Part shown: positions 50,014-59,057 of the stretch, piece after piece
Layout of the letters: each line of letters begins with the position of its first letter
How positions within the stretch are numbered: position 1 is the first letter of the stretch
From: CAVTPU01 sp963736695
Lineage (GTDB): Bacteria; Actinomycetota; Actinomycetes; Mycobacteriales; Micromonosporaceae
Assembly: GCA_963736695.1 (NCBI GenBank)
Contig: CAVTPU010000004.1
Location: 1,426,001-1,490,000, forward strand
Direction of reading: 5' to 3'
DNA: 64,000 nt
Program-made: the position numbers and the translations under genes
Notes under the pieces: generated by a model
The model's database searches: none
What the model saw: the letters and a program-made list of their open reading frames with translations, nothing else
What the model was told of the DNA's origin: nothing

Positions 50014-51030
50014 ATGGCAAGACGGCCTTTTCGCCGCAGAATTGTCGGTACGCTGCTCGGGGCCACCTCGGTCGCCGCAGTAGCCGCTTTCGTCATCCCG
50101 CTCGCCGCTCCGGCGGCAGCCACGACCAGCCCAGCAGCCGGAGCATCCGTCCGTTCCCACCGAGCACCAGCCACGCTGACGGTCAACTCCCCGATGCACT
50201 ATCCCGAAGGCGTGGCGTGGGACCCGACCCGCAACGCGTTCCTCGTGGGTTCCGCCGTATTCGGCAACGTGTCCGTTGTCACCACAGACGGCACAATCAC
50301 ACCATTGGTCACCCAGCCCGGACTGGTAACCACACTGGGTGTTCACGTCGACGTGTCCCGCAGTCGGATCCTCGTCGCCTATCTGGACACCACCCCGGCC
50401 AACACAGTCTCCGGCCTGGGCATCTTCGACCTACGCACCGGTGAGACGATCCACCTGGTTGACCTTCGGATCGGCGCCGGACCACACTTCGCGAACGACG
50501 TCACGGTCGATCCCGACGGAAACGCGTATGTCACCGACTCCAAGGCCAGCGTCATCTTCAAGGTCAACATGGATGGCGAAGTAGTCCAAACGATCTCAGA
50601 TCCACGATTCGACTCAGGTGGCCAAATCGGGCTCAACGGCATCGTCTGGCACCCACGAGGGTTTCTCATCACCGGCCGCTACGACAACGGCCAGTTCTTT
50701 CGGATCAGCCCCAAGGGCACCGTCTCCGAAGTGGACCTCAACCGGGCAGTTCCCGGCTCTGACGGGTTAGCCGTGACTCGGGACGGATCGATCATCACAG
50801 TCACCAACGCCATGGGCTCGACGACCGGCGCCGACACCGCCACCACCATCAAACTGACAAGAAACGGGACCGTTGGCGAAGTCACCCGGGTCGTCTCGTG
50901 GCCGGACATAGCCCCAACCGCAGCGACCATCACACCACATGGCACATATCTGCTGAGCGGACGGATTGACCGCGTCTCCGTGGGCGATCTGTCAATCAAC
51001 AGCTTCACCCTGCGTCGCCTGACGAAGTAG
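50014..51030 (+). CDS. Secreted SMP-30/gluconolactonase-like beta-propeller
   Basis: A signal peptide (ARRPFRRRIVGTLLGATSVA to AAATTS) precedes a six-bladed-propeller pattern with YPEGVAWDPTRNAFLVGS, ANDVTVDPDGNAYVTDSKAS, LNGIVWHPRGFLITGRY and SDGLAVTRDGSIITVTNAMG. This is the NHL/SMP-30 fold, acting outside the cell as a lactonase or binding protein. The metal-ligand pattern NDVxxDPxGxxYVTDS is retained. It is likely repressed by the divergent TetR. Confidence 0.8.
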   Translation: MARRPFRRRIVGTLLGATSVAAVAAFVIPLAAPAAATTSPAAGASVRSHRAPATLTVNSPMHYPEGVAWDPTRNAFLVGSAVFGNVSVVTTDGTITPLVTQPGLVTTLGVHVDVSRSRILVAYLDTTPANTVSGLGIFDLRTGETIHLVDLRIGAGPHFANDVTVDPDGNAYVTDSKASVIFKVNMDGEVVQTISDPRFDSGGQIGLNGIVWHPRGFLITGRYDNGQFFRISPKGTVSEVDLNRAVPGSDGLAVTRDGSIITVTNAMGSTTGADTATTIKLTRNGTVGEVTRVVSWPDIAPTAATITPHGTYLLSGRIDRVSVGDLSINSFTLRRLTK

Positions 51031-51034
51031 GACC

Positions 51035-51074
51035 ACTTCGGCCCGGTCGAGACGCGTCTCGGCCGGGCCGAAGT
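51035..51074 (+). terminator. Terminator of the beta-propeller gene
   Basis: ACTTCGGCCCGG pairs with CCGGGCCGAAGT and continues inward as CGAGAC/GTCTCG, giving an almost unbroken 19-bp hairpin 4 bp after the stop. Confidence 0.88.
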
Positions 51075-51213
51075 CCCCGACTCGCGTGCGGCACTTGCAA
51101 TTGACACCACCAAGGCGTGCGGGCGGACGCGCGTGACGTATCCGCCGCACGGGGGACCCTGGTCCATCCCACAGCGGACGACATCGGACGGCCGGCCGGG
51201 CAGGCTGATCGGC

Positions 51214-52197
51214 ATGGCATCGTTGGCGAAACTGCGCAGGTCGCGGATCGTGCGGTGGATCGCGTTGGCAGCCGGCGTCGTCGCTGTCGCACCATTCGGA
51301 ATTCAGGGCCTGCCGCTCGTCGGGCTGCTGCTCGTGGTCGTGGTCCCGTTCGAGCGACTGTTCCCTCGACACAAGCAGCGCTTTCTGCGACCGGGGCTCG
51401 GCACCGATCTGGCGTACGCGTTGTTGATGGGGTTAGCGAAAGGGGCGGGGGCCGTCGTCGCCATTCCAATCGCCGTCGCCTCCCTGATGTGGGTGCCCGG
51501 CTTGGCCCTGCGCCCGCTCGTGGCGATGCTGCCCAACCCGGCGCGGGTCGCGCTCGGCTTTCTCCTCTTCGACGCGTTGACCTATTGGGTGCACCGGTGG
51601 GCCCACCGCGTGCCGATGTTGTGGCGTTTCCACTCCATCCACCACTCGTCACAACGGCTCGACTGGCTGGCCGGCTTTCGCACCCACCCGTTTGACGGCG
51701 CACTTCTGGCCCCGCCCTTCGTCTTCCTGCTCGCCGCCGGTTTCAGCACCGAACTGACCGGGGTCTTGGCCGGCGTGCAGGCAGTGACTGGGCTATTCAT
51801 CCACGCCAACGTTCGGTGGCGGTTGCGGCCGCTGCAACGCATCGTGATCACTCCGGAGTTTCACCACTGGCACCATAGCGACGAACCCCACGCCTCCAAC
51901 AGCAACTTCTCCGCTTTCCTGCCGATCTGGGACATTCTGTTCCGCACCTGGCACATGCCCGCCGACCGACGCCCCACCGGATATGGCATCCAAGAAGAGG
52001 TTCCGCCCCGCCTGATCGGCCAACTGCTGCACCCCCTGCCGCCGCTTCGCGACACACTTCGCGTGCTGCGTCATCCGCTTCGATCGATCCGACCCGGGTG
52101 GCGCGGGCTGCGGATGGTGCTGCGCCAGATCCGCGTCGCGTCACGTCTGACCCCCATGCCGGCGACGGCTGAGCCCCTGGTGGACAACAATCCCTAA
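51214..52197 (+). CDS. Sterol desaturase/fatty acid hydroxylase family protein
   Basis: The 327-residue membrane protein has the di-iron histidine motifs YWVHRWAHRVP, FHSIHHSSQRLDW and EFHHWHHSDEP and four hydrophobic segments. It likely hydroxylates or desaturates a lipid or carotenoid at the membrane. ATG 51214 is chosen because upstream codons (from 51133) look non-membrane and shadow-like. It is followed after 10 bp by the histidine kinase gene. Confidence 0.88.
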   Translation: MASLAKLRRSRIVRWIALAAGVVAVAPFGIQGLPLVGLLLVVVVPFERLFPRHKQRFLRPGLGTDLAYALLMGLAKGAGAVVAIPIAVASLMWVPGLALRPLVAMLPNPARVALGFLLFDALTYWVHRWAHRVPMLWRFHSIHHSSQRLDWLAGFRTHPFDGALLAPPFVFLLAAGFSTELTGVLAGVQAVTGLFIHANVRWRLRPLQRIVITPEFHHWHHSDEPHASNSNFSAFLPIWDILFRTWHMPADRRPTGYGIQEEVPPRLIGQLLHPLPPLRDTLRVLRHPLRSIRPGWRGLRMVLRQIRVASRLTPMPATAEPLVDNNP

Positions 52198-52207
52198 ACT
52201 CCCGTAC

Positions 52208-53422
52208 GTGAAGGACACGGCCGCGCTTTATCGCAGGGTGACGTCCTCGGCGTGGATGGATCGTGGCTTGGTTGCCGCCGTCGCGGTCGTCGGCGTCGTC
52301 GGCATCGTCGTCCGGGAACTCGGTGCGGGCTCCGACCTGCCGATGCCGGCATTCATCGGACTGCTGCTCGTCAGCGGCGCCACCGCCGCACTGCTGCGAT
52401 GGCGCCGCTCGCACCCCACCGCGGTGCTGCTCGGCGGCATGCTGGCCGTGATCGTGGCCGCATTCATCCGCCCGCCCGGACTGGCCGCCGGGCAGGTCGT
52501 CATCGAACTGATCCTGGTGTGCTTCGCGATCGGCTCATGGAGCCGTCGAATCTGGCTGCCCGGCATCCTGCTCGTCGGGTTGATGATCGCTCTCACCGCA
52601 GGCAGCCGAGACACCGCCCCGTCCCTGTGGAACGCCCTGGCGCTCGCCTTGGCCTTGGTCGCACTCCCGGCCGTGGCCGGCTTGGCCTCCCGCGCCCGAC
52701 GCGACTATCTGCGGCAAGTCGAGCAACGCCTAGTCGAAGCCGAACGCGAGCGCGATGAGCGAGCGCGCGTCGCGCTGCGGGACGAACGGGCGCGCATCGC
52801 CCGAGAGCTGCACGACGTCGTCGCCCACCACGTCAGCCTGATCGGAATTCAGGCGGGCGCGGCCCGCACGGCCTTGGCTGCCGCGCCGGACCACGTCGCT
52901 GCCGCGTTGTCGGCTATCGAAGCGACCAGCCGGGACGCCATCGTCGAAATGCGCCATCTGTTGCAGGCGCTGCGCCCGCTGGACGGTCCCGAACCGACAG
53001 ATCCGCAGCCGGGCCTGCATCGCATCGGCGAGCTCGTTCAGGGTCTGCGCGGCGCCGGCTACGATCTCACCGTGCGGGCCGACGGTGTCGACGAATCTCT
53101 GCCGCCAGGTCTGTCGTTGAGCGCCTATCGGGTGGTCGAAGAGGCGCTGACCAATGTCACCCGGCACAGCGCCGCCCGAACCGCCGACGTCACTGTTGTG
53201 GTCACGGTCGACGAGGTCACCGTGACGGTCGAAGACCCCGGTCCGGGTGTCCGACACCGCCCCCATCCGGTGGCTTCCTCGCCGGGCGCCGAGGGCGGTC
53301 GGGGACTGATCGGCATGGCCGAGCGGGTTCACCTCTATGGCGGAACCCTCCGGTCCGGTCACACCGCGAGCGGCGGTTTCGCCGTCACCGCGACGCTGCG
53401 ACGCGACGGGACACAGCGGTGA
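52208..53422 (+). CDS. NarL-type sensor histidine kinase
   Basis: Five to six N-terminal hydrophobic segments are followed by a HisKA_3 dimerisation domain (RIARELHDVVAHHVSLIGIQ, phospho-acceptor His in ELHD) and a HATPase_c domain (YRVVEEALTNVTRHSAARTA, VEDPGPGVRH, GRGLIGMAERVHLYGGTL). It phosphorylates the response regulator encoded 4 bp into its 3' end. GTG 52208 follows the desaturase by 10 bp. The signal is unknown but sensed through the membrane. Confidence 0.93.
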   Translation: MKDTAALYRRVTSSAWMDRGLVAAVAVVGVVGIVVRELGAGSDLPMPAFIGLLLVSGATAALLRWRRSHPTAVLLGGMLAVIVAAFIRPPGLAAGQVVIELILVCFAIGSWSRRIWLPGILLVGLMIALTAGSRDTAPSLWNALALALALVALPAVAGLASRARRDYLRQVEQRLVEAERERDERARVALRDERARIARELHDVVAHHVSLIGIQAGAARTALAAAPDHVAAALSAIEATSRDAIVEMRHLLQALRPLDGPEPTDPQPGLHRIGELVQGLRGAGYDLTVRADGVDESLPPGLSLSAYRVVEEALTNVTRHSAARTADVTVVVTVDEVTVTVEDPGPGVRHRPHPVASSPGAEGGRGLIGMAERVHLYGGTLRSGHTASGGFAVTATLRRDGTQR

Positions 53423-54066
53423 GCCTCACTGTGGTCCTGGTGGATGACCATCCCCTGGTCCGGGTCGCGTTCCGCACCATCTTCGAGGCCCACGACATCA
53501 CCGTCGTCGGCGAGGCCGCCGACGGTGATGAGGCAGTCACCGTCATCGTGCGGGAGCGACCCGACGTGGTTCTCATGGACGTTCGGATGCCTCGACGCGA
53601 CGGCCTGTCAGCCCTCGCCGAACTGCGCGTTCGCAGCCCCCATACCCGGATCATCGTGCTCACCACCTTCGATGACGACACCTATCTCGACGCGGCGTTG
53701 AATGCCGGCGCCAACGGGTTTCTGCTGAAGAACTCGTCACCGGAGGAGCTGGTGCTCGCCGTGCGCCGGGTCGCGTCCGGTGACGCGGTGCTCGACCCGG
53801 CGGTGACCGCCCGGGTGCTGGCGCGGGTCGCCCCGCGCGGCGTGCCGCCGGAACGCCACCCGGCGCTGGCGGCCTTGACCGACCGTGAACGGGCGGTGTT
53901 CGCCCTGCTCGCCCAGGGCTTGACGAACGCCGAGATCGCCGCGCGACTATTCGTCGGCGAAGCCACCGTGAAGACCCACATCTCCCGCATCCTGACCAAA
54001 CTGCACCTGCGTGATCGGATTCAGGCCGTGATTTTCGCTCACCACAACGGCTTGGCCGGCCAATAG
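53419..54066 (+). CDS. NarL/FixJ-type response regulator
   Basis: The receiver domain (residues 1-120) has DDHPLVRVAFRTIFE, phospho-acceptor Asp in VVLMDVRMPRRDG, LTTFDDDTYLDAALNAGANG and FLLKNSS. A LuxR-type helix-turn-helix follows (LTDRERAVFALLAQGLTNAE, VKTHISRILTKLHLRDR). It binds DNA when phosphorylated by the upstream kinase; the genes overlap by GTGA. The kinase-regulator pair resembles DesK/DesR, consistent with the adjacent lipid desaturase-like gene. Confidence 0.94.
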   Translation: MSLTVVLVDDHPLVRVAFRTIFEAHDITVVGEAADGDEAVTVIVRERPDVVLMDVRMPRRDGLSALAELRVRSPHTRIIVLTTFDDDTYLDAALNAGANGFLLKNSSPEELVLAVRRVASGDAVLDPAVTARVLARVAPRGVPPERHPALAALTDRERAVFALLAQGLTNAEIAARLFVGEATVKTHISRILTKLHLRDRIQAVIFAHHNGLAGQ

Positions 54067-54101
54067 CCAACACAGCTCGTCGAGTCACTCCAGTGGTTAA
54101 A

Positions 54102-54780
54102 TCAGTCAGCGCCGACCGGATCTGGTGCGTCAGTGCATCGATCGACGGGGTTCGCCGGACGGAGCGTGTGCGGGTCGAACCGGACTTCCCAGCTCGTGCC
54201 GTCTTTGGCGACAATGTTTACCGCGCCGCCGACGGTCAGACTCGCATGATCAAATAGCCACTCCGGGCCAGCTCCCGAACTCTCCTCAATAAAACAGGCA
54301 ATGGCGGTGTCGCCTTCATAGCTCAACAGTCCTCTGTGGCTGCGCAGACGCAGCACGACATCGCCAGAGCTGAAAAGGTTCGGGCGAAGATACTGAATAA
54401 CCTTATGCTGGGCCGACACGGCAACCGTCGACCCGCCCGACTCGCCGAACATGGCATTTAACGTGACACCGCCGAAAGCAGGAGATGGTCACGAGCACGA
54501 CGGCGAGGCTGGCGGCGAACGCACCGCCGGCCCGGACACCTCGATGCGCGAGGCCAAAATGGCCAGCCCCAGCCAACATCACCAAAGCGACGACGATGCC
54601 GAACTCGGGCGGATCTCCGAAAATGTGAAGGTAGACGTGGCCTTGCTCGTGCTCAGGCATCATCAACCGTCCGTCGTCAAAGTGATAGCCGGCGTCTGCG
54701 GCGGAAACGACGCTGACAGCGATCATCGTGACAGCCAGGCTGGCCAGCACGATGGCGAGCGCGCGGCGATGAAGAACCAT
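54102..54780 (-). pseudogene. Frameshifted three-helix membrane protein
   Basis: The 5' frame (54780 to about 54460) gives MVLHRRALAIVLASLAVTM, FGIVVALVMLAGAGHFGL and GGAFAASLAVVLVTIS, then turns to nonsense (RRCHVKCHVRRVG). One frame over, the sequence continues smoothly as PAFGGVTLNAMFGESGGSTV AVSAQHK and runs as a soluble domain to 54102. The junction lies near 54470-54480. A single indel, either real or a sequencing error, splits an otherwise complete protein of about 225 residues. Confidence 0.65.
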
Positions 54781-54884
54781 TGCCGGATTGTCGCATCTCT
54801 ACGTCTTGGCGAGCGGCCCGCCGATAGTGCACGTGGAGCCCGCCTCGTAGGATCGTTGTGACCCCTTTTCGGGAGGAGCGGGAA

Positions 54885-56714
54885 TTGGACGACAACAAAA
54901 AGCCGCCGGCGGGTGCGGACGACGACCTCGTCGTAACCGTGCAGACCAGCGCATCTGACCCATCCGGCCAGACGTCGACGAAAAACGGCCTCGATGTTGT
55001 GTCCTCGGACGCCGTCGAGTCTCTGACAGCCAACACACCCGCTGCGGAATCCGCTGACGGCACGACGCCCGGTCGAGGGGGTCGGCGTCGGCTCACCACC
55101 GTGCTGATCGCTTCCGTGGTGACCCTCGCGCTGGCGGGCGGGATCGGCGCCTACGCGGCGTACCAGAGATTCTTTGCCAAAGACCAGGATCCGGCGCGCT
55201 TCATGCCGTCCTCGGTGGCCGTCTATGCCGTCGTTGACCTTGACGTGAGCATTGATCAGCAGCTCAAGCTGGCAAAACACGCCGACAAACTCAAGCTCCC
55301 CGCCGCTGCCGACGGCGACACCCGGGACGGGTCCGGCGAGATTATCAACGACCTGGTACGCAAACTCCCGCTCACCGGCGTCGACGTAAAACGTGATCTC
55401 ACCAGCTGGCTCGGTCACCGGGTCGCCGTCGGCCTATGGCTCGACGACAAGTCGCGCCCTGTCGCGCTCATCTCGGCGGCCTCGACCGATGACGCGAAGG
55501 CCGCCGCGGGCCTTGATCGTGTTCGCAGCACCGTCCGCGGCGCGAACCTCGGCTACGTCGTCCACGACGGAGCGGCGCTCATCGCGATCACCGAAGGCGA
55601 CGGCCAGCAGGCTGCGGAAGCAGCGGACGCGGCGGCCGCGAAGTCGCCGCTCGCTGGACTCGAGTCGTTCCAAAAAGCGAAGGACTCTCTCGGCGACGAC
55701 CAACTCGCCCTCGTCTGGGTCGACATGGTTCGTTACGACGCTGCGACGTCCGCGATCTTAAAGGAGGCCATGTCCGATTTCGATGGCCCTGGCTCTGACC
55801 AGCAGGTCCAGACGAAACCTGGCAAGCAACCGAAGGGCACCGCGATCACCGGAGTTCGGGCCACCGACGAAGGCTTCGAGGCGCGTTTCCGCACGTTCGG
55901 TGCCGAGACTTCGAAAGCGTCGATGACCGACGCGGTCGCGCGACTGTCAGCCCTGCCCGCCAACACTCAGGTCGGCGCTGTCGTTGGCCTGAAAGATGAC
56001 CTCTCCGAGTCGACGAGTCCCCTCGGGGGCATGTCAATGCTTCCCTATGGACTCCTTGTCGGCAGTATGACCTCGCCCGCCCTCGACGCGGGACAGAACG
56101 AGCCGGGCGGCCCCGACACACTCCCCCAGCCGACGGCTGCGGAGCTCAAGGAATTCGACGCGCTGATGCAGAAGGACCCGAGGACGCTCACCGCAGCTGA
56201 AGCCAAACGGATCAAAGAAATCACCGGCATGTCGGTCGAACAGCTGCGAGGCCCGAATCTGCCAGCCGTCCCGGAAAAGGCTGACACACCGCCGACTCCC
56301 GTGGGAGATCCGCTGCGCGGCCTCGCCGGAGCCAAGGTGACCGTCGCGATCGCCCGACTCGCCGGCCAGACGAGCTTTCGGGCCATTGCGGAGACCACGT
56401 CGGCCGATGCGGCGAAGACCCTGGCTACACTCGCACCCGACGTGAGCCGTGACGCGAAGACGACCGTCAACGGAACCACCGTCACGCTCGAAACGACCGG
56501 CTATGCCCCTGGCGGCGGCACGCTCGCCGATCAGGCGACCTTCCGAAAGCTGGTGGCCGGCGCGCCTTCCAACACCGAAGTCGCCTTCTATGCCGACTTC
56601 GAGTCCGCGCTCACTGATGAACAGCGCAAGAAATATCCCGTACGGGCGCTGAGCGTTTTGCAGGGAACAGACAACGGCCAGCAGGTCGGTCTGGTTCGGA
56701 TCCTCATCGGATAG
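54885..56714 (+). CDS. DUF3352 membrane-anchored protein
   Basis: A 70-residue polar N-terminus is followed by one transmembrane helix (TTVLIASVVTLALAGGIGAY) and a DUF3352 extracellular domain: FMPSSVAVYAVVDLDVSIDQ, LGHRVAVGLWLDDKSRPVAL, DDQLALVWVDM. A repeat-like second half follows (AGAKVTVAIARLAGQTSFRA, APSNTEVAFYADFES). The TTG at 54885 is preferred since GGAGG lies 8 bp upstream; GTG 54858 lacks a ribosome site. Function of the family is unknown. Confidence 0.85.
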   Translation: MDDNKKPPAGADDDLVVTVQTSASDPSGQTSTKNGLDVVSSDAVESLTANTPAAESADGTTPGRGGRRRLTTVLIASVVTLALAGGIGAYAAYQRFFAKDQDPARFMPSSVAVYAVVDLDVSIDQQLKLAKHADKLKLPAAADGDTRDGSGEIINDLVRKLPLTGVDVKRDLTSWLGHRVAVGLWLDDKSRPVALISAASTDDAKAAAGLDRVRSTVRGANLGYVVHDGAALIAITEGDGQQAAEAADAAAAKSPLAGLESFQKAKDSLGDDQLALVWVDMVRYDAATSAILKEAMSDFDGPGSDQQVQTKPGKQPKGTAITGVRATDEGFEARFRTFGAETSKASMTDAVARLSALPANTQVGAVVGLKDDLSESTSPLGGMSMLPYGLLVGSMTSPALDAGQNEPGGPDTLPQPTAAELKEFDALMQKDPRTLTAAEAKRIKEITGMSVEQLRGPNLPAVPEKADTPPTPVGDPLRGLAGAKVTVAIARLAGQTSFRAIAETTSADAAKTLATLAPDVSRDAKTTVNGTTVTLETTGYAPGGGTLADQATFRKLVAGAPSNTEVAFYADFESALTDEQRKKYPVRALSVLQGTDNGQQVGLVRILIG

Positions 56715-56722
56715 TTAATACA

Positions 56723-56773
56723 CGAAAGGGCGGGGCGATGAGTCTACAGTCGACTCATCGCCCCGCCCTTTCG
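56723..56773 (+). terminator. Very long terminator hairpin after the DUF3352 gene
   Basis: CGAAAGGGCGGGGCGATGAG and CTCATCGCCCCGCCCTTTCG pair perfectly; the stem extends to 21 bp. It lies 9 bp after the stop. Confidence 0.92.
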
Positions 56774-56826
56774 GTCGTCAACAGCCTTCTCTGGGAATCA
56801 GTCGCGGGGAGCGTGAGTCCTGCGCT

Positions 56827-57180
56827 CTATTGTGGACTGGGTCCGAGCGGCGCGTCCGATGCGGACACCGGTCCTGGATTGGGTTCCTTGAGCTCGATGA
56901 AAATGCTGTGAGTCTCGGTGCCGCCGGTATTCTCGCCGGCGTGCTCCTGCGCTCCCAGCCACCGCACCTCGCCGGCGGGAAGTTCGACATCGACCTGACG
57001 GCCGCCGGCCGAGATGCGCCGCTGAAAGGCGCTGAGCGTGACCATGACGCTGTCCGGGTGCCGGTGCGCGCTGGTCTTGTCGCCAGGATGGTCGCGGTAT
57101 TCCAGAACGCGAACCCGGTCGTTCTCGAAGATCACCTTGTAGAGCTGAGGGTCGGTGATGGTGGGATCGTTGCTATTCAC
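56827..57180 (-). CDS. Small cupin-fold protein
   Basis: The 117-residue product has ENDRVRVLEYRDHPGDKTSA, then HRHPDSVMVTLSAFQ and ELPAGEVRWLGAQEHAGEN with a final THSIFIELKEP. This is a single cupin barrel with HxH-type metal ligands (SAHRHPDSV). The role is probably enzymatic or ligand sensing and is unassigned. It is divergent from a TetR gene across a region with two overlapping palindromes and is likely its target. Confidence 0.8.
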   Translation of the reverse strand: MNSNDPTITDPQLYKVIFENDRVRVLEYRDHPGDKTSAHRHPDSVMVTLSAFQRRISAGGRQVDVELPAGEVRWLGAQEHAGENTGGTETHSIFIELKEPNPGPVSASDAPLGPSPQ

Positions 57181-57217
57181 AGGACTTCACCTGACTCCGG
57201 TCAACGGGTGACGTGAT

Positions 57218-57251
57218 ATGGGACTTCAGTCCCATGGGATTACAGTACCAT
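57218..57251. promoter_or_regulatory. Overlapping operators between cupin and TetR genes
   Basis: ATGGGACTTCAGTCCCAT (57218-57235) is palindromic with 8-bp arms, and ATGGGATTACAGTACCAT (57234-57251) is a close second copy. They end 6 bp before the TetR start codon, ideal for autorepression. Confidence 0.75.
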
Positions 57252-57257
57252 TATTTG

Positions 57258-57848
57258 ATGGCGACACCATATGAGTCCACCGGCCGGACCGAGCAGAAGT
57301 CACGGACCCGAGAGGCGCTCGTCGCCGCCACCCGCGAGCTGCTCGCACAAGGGTTGACCCCGAAGGTCGAACACGCCGCCGAGTTCGCCGGGATCTCCCG
57401 GACCACCGCATACCGCTACTTCCCGAACCAACGCAGCCTGCTTCTCGCCGCACACCCGCAGATTTCGCCCGAAACACTGCTGCCCGCCGACGCGCCCCGT
57501 GACCACAGCGCCCGCCTGGATGCGTTCATGGCGGCCTTCACCCGCTACAACTTCGACTGGGAACCACAGTTACGCACCTCGCTGCGTCTGTCGTTGGAGC
57601 CGACCGACACCCAACCGGTGCTGCGCCAGGGCGCCGCCATCGCGTGGATCGAAGACGCCCTCGAACCGGTGCGGCACAGCCGCCCCGACGTCGACATCCG
57701 CCAGTTGGCGATCGCCATCCGATCGGCCACTGGCATCGAATCGCTGATCTGGCTCATCGATATCGCCGGCTCCACCCGCGAGCAGGCCGCTGAGACCGTA
57801 CGCCGCACGGCGCACGCACTCCTCGACGCAGCCCTGACCAACATCTGA
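57258..57848 (+). CDS. TetR family transcriptional regulator
   Basis: The 196-residue product has the helix-turn-helix TREALVAATRELLAQG, VEHAAEFAGISRTTAYRYFP, NQRSLLLAAHP. Its C-terminal domain contains VRHSRPDVDIRQLAIAIRSA and LIWLIDIAGSTREQAAETV. ATG 57258 is chosen because the upstream frame runs through the operator. It likely represses itself and the divergent cupin gene; the inducer is unknown. Confidence 0.88.
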   Translation: MATPYESTGRTEQKSRTREALVAATRELLAQGLTPKVEHAAEFAGISRTTAYRYFPNQRSLLLAAHPQISPETLLPADAPRDHSARLDAFMAAFTRYNFDWEPQLRTSLRLSLEPTDTQPVLRQGAAIAWIEDALEPVRHSRPDVDIRQLAIAIRSATGIESLIWLIDIAGSTREQAAETVRRTAHALLDAALTNI

Positions 57849-57940
57849 CGACGGCCCACGCGTGTGGTTCGAGCCGAAATCTCGGGTGCTCGCACCCCAC
57901 TGCGTTTCTACCGTCGCGTCGACGAGTCGACAAAGGAGCG

Positions 57941-58537
57941 ATGGCCGCAGTGAGGCGCACCCGGAGCCCACAGAAGAAGAAGGCGCTCAGCTATGCCATG
58001 GACCGAATGACACGCCGATATCGCTATGTTGGTCCGACGGACCTTCGCGACCTTCCGCACGCGGTCGATTCGGTCGACGCAATCAGCGTGCGGACGCTCG
58101 ACCGGTGGCTCGCGAGCCAGACGCGTCGCGACCTCGAGGCGCCATTCACCTATATCATCACCGTTGAGGAAATTCTCCGCGTGGCGCCGCGGCGCCGCGA
58201 ACACGTCGCCTGCGCCCGAAGTCACGACGTGCTCGGCGCCGGCGAGATCCAGTTCGAGGCGGATGGACCCGACTGGATCGTGACGGAGATCTCCAACCAA
58301 TCGACCGGCTATTGCCCTGATGTGACCTCCTGGGCAGCCGTCGCTGCGGCGCTGGATCGAGCCGGGCTGCGCCACCCTGACGGATTCACACAACCAATCA
58401 TCTTCCGGGCCTGCGTGGCTTGTTTCGCCATCAACATCATCCGTGACGACGACTATGTCTGCGCCATCTGCCGAGAAACACTGCCCAGCGAGTGGAACAT
58501 CGGAGAATCCCGGCCATCCGATTCGAAAGGAACGTGA
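57941..58537 (+). CDS. Hypothetical protein with C-terminal zinc ribbon
   Basis: The 198-residue product has a basic N-terminus (VRRTRSPQKKKALSYAMDRM), a central domain including LEAPFTYIITVEEILRVAPR and EHVACARSHDVLGAGEIQF, and a C-terminal ribbon FRACVACFAINIIRDDDYVC AICRETLPSEWN with two CxxC pairs. I do not recognise the family; the ribbon suggests RNA, DNA or protein binding. It is 5 bp upstream of the VOC gene. Confidence 0.65.
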   Translation: MAAVRRTRSPQKKKALSYAMDRMTRRYRYVGPTDLRDLPHAVDSVDAISVRTLDRWLASQTRRDLEAPFTYIITVEEILRVAPRRREHVACARSHDVLGAGEIQFEADGPDWIVTEISNQSTGYCPDVTSWAAVAAALDRAGLRHPDGFTQPIIFRACVACFAINIIRDDDYVCAICRETLPSEWNIGESRPSDSKGT

Positions 58538-58541
58538 TCAC

Positions 58542-58922
58542 ATGGCATGTCGCATCACCGAACTGGTCCTCGAGGCACGCGATCCCGAACTGTTGGCCCG
58601 CTTCTGGTGCGAGGTGCTGGGCTATGCCGAACTGGAACGCGACGACACAAGCATCGAGATCGGGCCGCCTGACGTCGGCTTCGGCGGCCCGCAGCCCACA
58701 ATCGTCTTCAGCCGGACTGACCAGCCCAAGACCGGGCAGTTGCGCCTGCACATCGACGTCAACGCTACCGACCGGGAACAGAACGACGAGCTGGAACGAT
58801 TGCTCGCGGTCGGCGCTCGCCGAGTCGACATCGGACAGACCGGGGCCGAGTCATGGCATGTGCTCGCTGACCCTGAGGGCAACGAATTCTGCTTGCTGAG
58901 ACGTCGAGTAGCGCCCGTGTAG
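58542..58922 (+). CDS. VOC (glyoxalase/bleomycin-resistance-like) family protein
   Basis: The 126-residue product has one VOC domain: ITELVLEARDPELLARFWCE, VLGYAELERDD, QLRLHIDVNATDREQ, and ADPEGNEFCLLRR with the metal-ligand Glu. Proteins of this form are common in actinobacteria, with roles ranging from resistance to small-molecule lyases. ATG 58542 has GAAAGGAACG upstream. Confidence 0.85.
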   Translation: MACRITELVLEARDPELLARFWCEVLGYAELERDDTSIEIGPPDVGFGGPQPTIVFSRTDQPKTGQLRLHIDVNATDREQNDELERLLAVGARRVDIGQTGAESWHVLADPEGNEFCLLRRRVAPV

Positions 58923-59057
58923 TCGATCTATCACCGACAACCGCTCGACTACGTTGACGGTATGCCGGAGAATTGGCTCGCCGGCTACCTCGTCGTCGGC
59001 TAGGTGTCACCACGATGAGGACGACAGTGAACCTTACCTTCGACTATCGTCGATGTC

